This document shows positions 62,505-64,000 of a stretch of DNA of 64,000 nt, piece by piece (the first letter of the stretch is position 1; each line of letters starts with the position of its first letter). The notes beneath the pieces are model-generated. The model saw nothing but the letters and a program-made list of their open reading frames with translations, had not been told where the DNA came from and did no database searches. This stretch comes from Wocania_A sp965224845 (GTDB taxonomy: Bacteria > Bacteroidota > Bacteroidia > Flavobacteriales > Flavobacteriaceae): positions 1 through 64,000 of the forward strand of contig CBDDAJ010000016.1 of NCBI GenBank assembly GCA_965224845.1, given 5' to 3'. A program made the translations under genes and the position numbers.

Positions 62505-63476
62505 TTATAGGCTATTGTCTTTTGTAAATTGAATAACTTCGCTCAATCTGCCATAAGCTAATCCAACAGCTGTATCTGCTGCCCCATAATAAATAGCTAG
62601 TTTATCTGCTTCTGTATCATGTAAAGCGGCACATGGAAATACTACATTGGGTACATCACCAACCATTTCATAAGATTCTGCCGGCCCTAATAAATAAGGC
62701 TGAGTTCTATATTTTACTTTATCGGGTTCATTTTCGTCCAACAATGCCGATCCCATAGCGTAACGAAACCCGTTACATGTATTTATAACACCATGATAAA
62801 TCATTAACCAGCCTTCAGTAGTTAAAATTGGAATGGGGCCTGCGCCTATTTTTGTACATTGCCACGCGCTATCTTCAAAAGCTGTTGCCTTCATTACGCA
62901 GCGATGCTCTCCCCAATATTTCATATCCGGGCTATAGCTTATATAAATATCTCCAAAAGGCGTATGGCCATTATCACTAGGGCGACTTAGCATAGCATAT
63001 TTTCCATTTATTTTCTGCGGAAACAGTACTCCGTTTCTGTTAAATGGTAAAAATGCATTTTCGCATTGGAAAAATGTTTTAAAATCGAAAGTATAGCCAA
63101 TACCTATTGTTGGTCCATGGTAACCATTACACCAGGTTATCCAATAGCGATCTTCTATAAAGACCACCCGAGGGTCGTATTTATAATCCGATTCAATCAT
63201 AGTAGTGTTTCCGGCTTGCATTACGATAGGGTCATGATTGATTTCCCAATCGACACCATCTTTACTAAAACCTGCAAAAATATTCATTTGCACTGCTTTA
63301 TTATCGCATCTAAAAACACCGGCATATCCATCATTAAAAGGCACAACAGCACTATTAAAAATACTGTTTGAGGTTGGAATATCGTATCTGTTAATAATAG
63401 GGTTTGCGTTATGACGCCATATAACATCCTGACAACCTTCAGGTTTGTTTTGCCAAGGAAAAGGTCTGTTTTGCAT
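62505..63476 (-). CDS. GH130 beta-mannoside phosphorylase
   Basis: A cytoplasmic 323-aa five-bladed propeller without a signal peptide. GH130 landmarks are NPIINRYDIP, NSAVVPFNDGYAGVFR, SDYKYDPRVVF with Asp101 as the likely proton donor, ITWCNGYHGPTIGIGYT, KIGAGPIPILTTEGWLMIYHG and FPCAALHD. The family phosphorolyses beta-1,4-mannosides. The branch acting on Man-beta-1,4-GlcNAc, the disaccharide left after N-glycan trimming, fits the accompanying GH18, GH20 and GH92 enzymes. Products would be mannose 1-phosphate and GlcNAc. Its gene follows a sodium symporter by 2 bases, so transport and phosphorolysis are probably paired. Other GH130 branches prefer Man-Glc or mannan oligosaccharides, so substrate is an inference. 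Confidence 0.92.
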   Translation of the reverse strand: MQNRPFPWQNKPEGCQDVIWRHNANPIINRYDIPTSNSIFNSAVVPFNDGYAGVFRCDNKAVQMNIFAGFSKDGVDWEINHDPIVMQAGNTTMIESDYKYDPRVVFIEDRYWITWCNGYHGPTIGIGYTFDFKTFFQCENAFLPFNRNGVLFPQKINGKYAMLSRPSDNGHTPFGDIYISYSPDMKYWGEHRCVMKATAFEDSAWQCTKIGAGPIPILTTEGWLMIYHGVINTCNGFRYAMGSALLDENEPDKVKYRTQPYLLGPAESYEMVGDVPNVVFPCAALHDTEADKLAIYYGAADTAVGLAYGRLSEVIQFTKDNSL

Positions 63477-63478
63477 TA

Positions 63479-64000
63479 TTAATTTTTATATTTTTTTACT
63501 TTATCTAACCAGGTAAACTTTAATATTATGGAAGTGATAACAAACACTAACAGTGCCCATAAAGTTTTTGGATAATCGCGTACCATAAAATAAATGGGTA
63601 GCACAATCATACTAGACTGCCAAATAACTCCAATAACACAATTAGCCATATCGCTTATAAAATTATTATTTTTTGTAAACGAAGCATCTTCTGCTTTTAA
63701 TACTTTATATACCGGATTCCACCACCCCCAAGGTTTTACGCTACTATAAAAACTTTTTAAAGTTTCCATGTTAGTTGCTGGTGTTAACCAGGTGCCTATA
63801 AAAGATCCTAAAAGCGATACAAAAAATATAATTGGAAACACATAAATAGCAGGAATTTGTGCTAAATCGTACAACCAGGTACCCATCTCAAAATTAGCTT
63901 TATTTTGATCTAACAGAAACTGAAGTGTGGCGATAATTAAACCTGCTAGCATACCCCAAAAATATCCCCAACCATTAAAACGCCACCAAATCCATTTTAA
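63479..64000 (-). CDS. Sodium:solute symporter (SSS family), C-terminal part
   Basis: The gene runs off the right edge; about 173 C-terminal residues are visible. They contain at least four transmembrane helices (MLAGLIIATLQFLL, IPAIYVFPIIFFVSLLGSFIG, IGVIWQSSMIVLPIYFMV, LWALLVFVITSIIL). Before the first internal Met the frame reads LKWIWWRFNGWGYFWG, a segment typical of SSS sugar symporters in Bacteroidota, so the true start lies outside the window. The segment WLTPATNMETLKSFYSSVKPWGWW is also characteristic. It probably imports the disaccharide or monosaccharide that the adjacent GH130 uses. In gut Bacteroides a similar transporter/GH130 pair accompanies N-glycan breakdown (general knowledge). 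Confidence 0.85.
   Translation of the reverse strand, partial: LKWIWWRFNGWGYFWGMLAGLIIATLQFLLDQNKANFEMGTWLYDLAQIPAIYVFPIIFFVSLLGSFIGTWLTPATNMETLKSFYSSVKPWGWWNPVYKVLKAEDASFTKNNNFISDMANCVIGVIWQSSMIVLPIYFMVRDYPKTLWALLVFVITSIILKFTWLDKVKKYKN

Noticed and set aside
1..64000. CRISPR arrays, insertion sequences, prophage genes, tRNA or rRNA
   Set aside because: None seen: no regularly spaced repeats, transposase motifs or structural RNA signatures. Coding is nearly continuous and all accepted genes fit a glycan-use locus.

Overview
The window looks like part of a Bacteroidota genome, most likely a marine flavobacterium. The DNA is AT-rich. Start codons follow A/T-rich leaders without clear Shine-Dalgarno sequences. 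Many products carry lipoprotein (…C) or short Sec signal peptides, and the gene content is that of a very large glycan-utilisation locus. All 41 genes I accept lie on the minus strand, so transcription runs from 64000 towards 1. Most gaps are 3-40 bases and several genes overlap in ATGA. No rRNA, tRNA, CRISPR array, transposase, SusC/SusD pair or transcription regulator was seen.

In transcription order, 64000-51196 looks like an N-glycan or mannose-core module: a sodium:solute symporter (cut by the window edge), a GH130 mannoside phosphorylase, a CBM9-like lipoprotein with an apparent frameshift in its signal peptide, a GH18 enzyme, a GH10-like lipoprotein, a GH92 mannosidase, a LacZ-type GH2 and a GH20 hexosaminidase. 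A terminator-like hairpin follows.

51097-43309 is a module of a kind known mainly from Planctomycetes and Verrucomicrobia: a PSD1 cytochrome (DUF1549/DUF1553), a Tat-exported DUF1501 protein, a Tat-exported NHL-type propeller, a small lipoprotein, and a membrane DUF2231/cytochrome c/LRR protein. The last two end in a module resembling the C-termini of the neighbouring glycosidases. 43258-32330 then carries two more GH92s, a DUF4091 protein, a GH29, a DUF4838 protein and a secreted endonuclease/exonuclease/phosphatase-fold enzyme.

32058-1 is dominated by fucose. It holds six GH29 genes (seven in the window), a GH141-like beta-helix protein and a GH95, with sulfatases, esterases, phosphoesterases and a GH43/GH117-like propeller enzyme. 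Mixed among them are cytoplasmic enzymes of non-phosphorylating L-fucose breakdown: L-fuconolactonase, a UxaA-type sugar-acid dehydratase, an SDR dehydrogenase and two fumarylacetoacetate-hydrolase-fold enzymes.

The joint reading, which is inference, is that the locus removes acyl, sulfate and perhaps phosphate groups from a fucose-rich, mannose- and HexNAc-containing glycan. It would trim this outside the cytoplasm and convert L-fucose to pyruvate and lactate. The least explained parts are the cytochrome/DUF1501 module, the propeller-GH29 fusion and the three-domain esterase.
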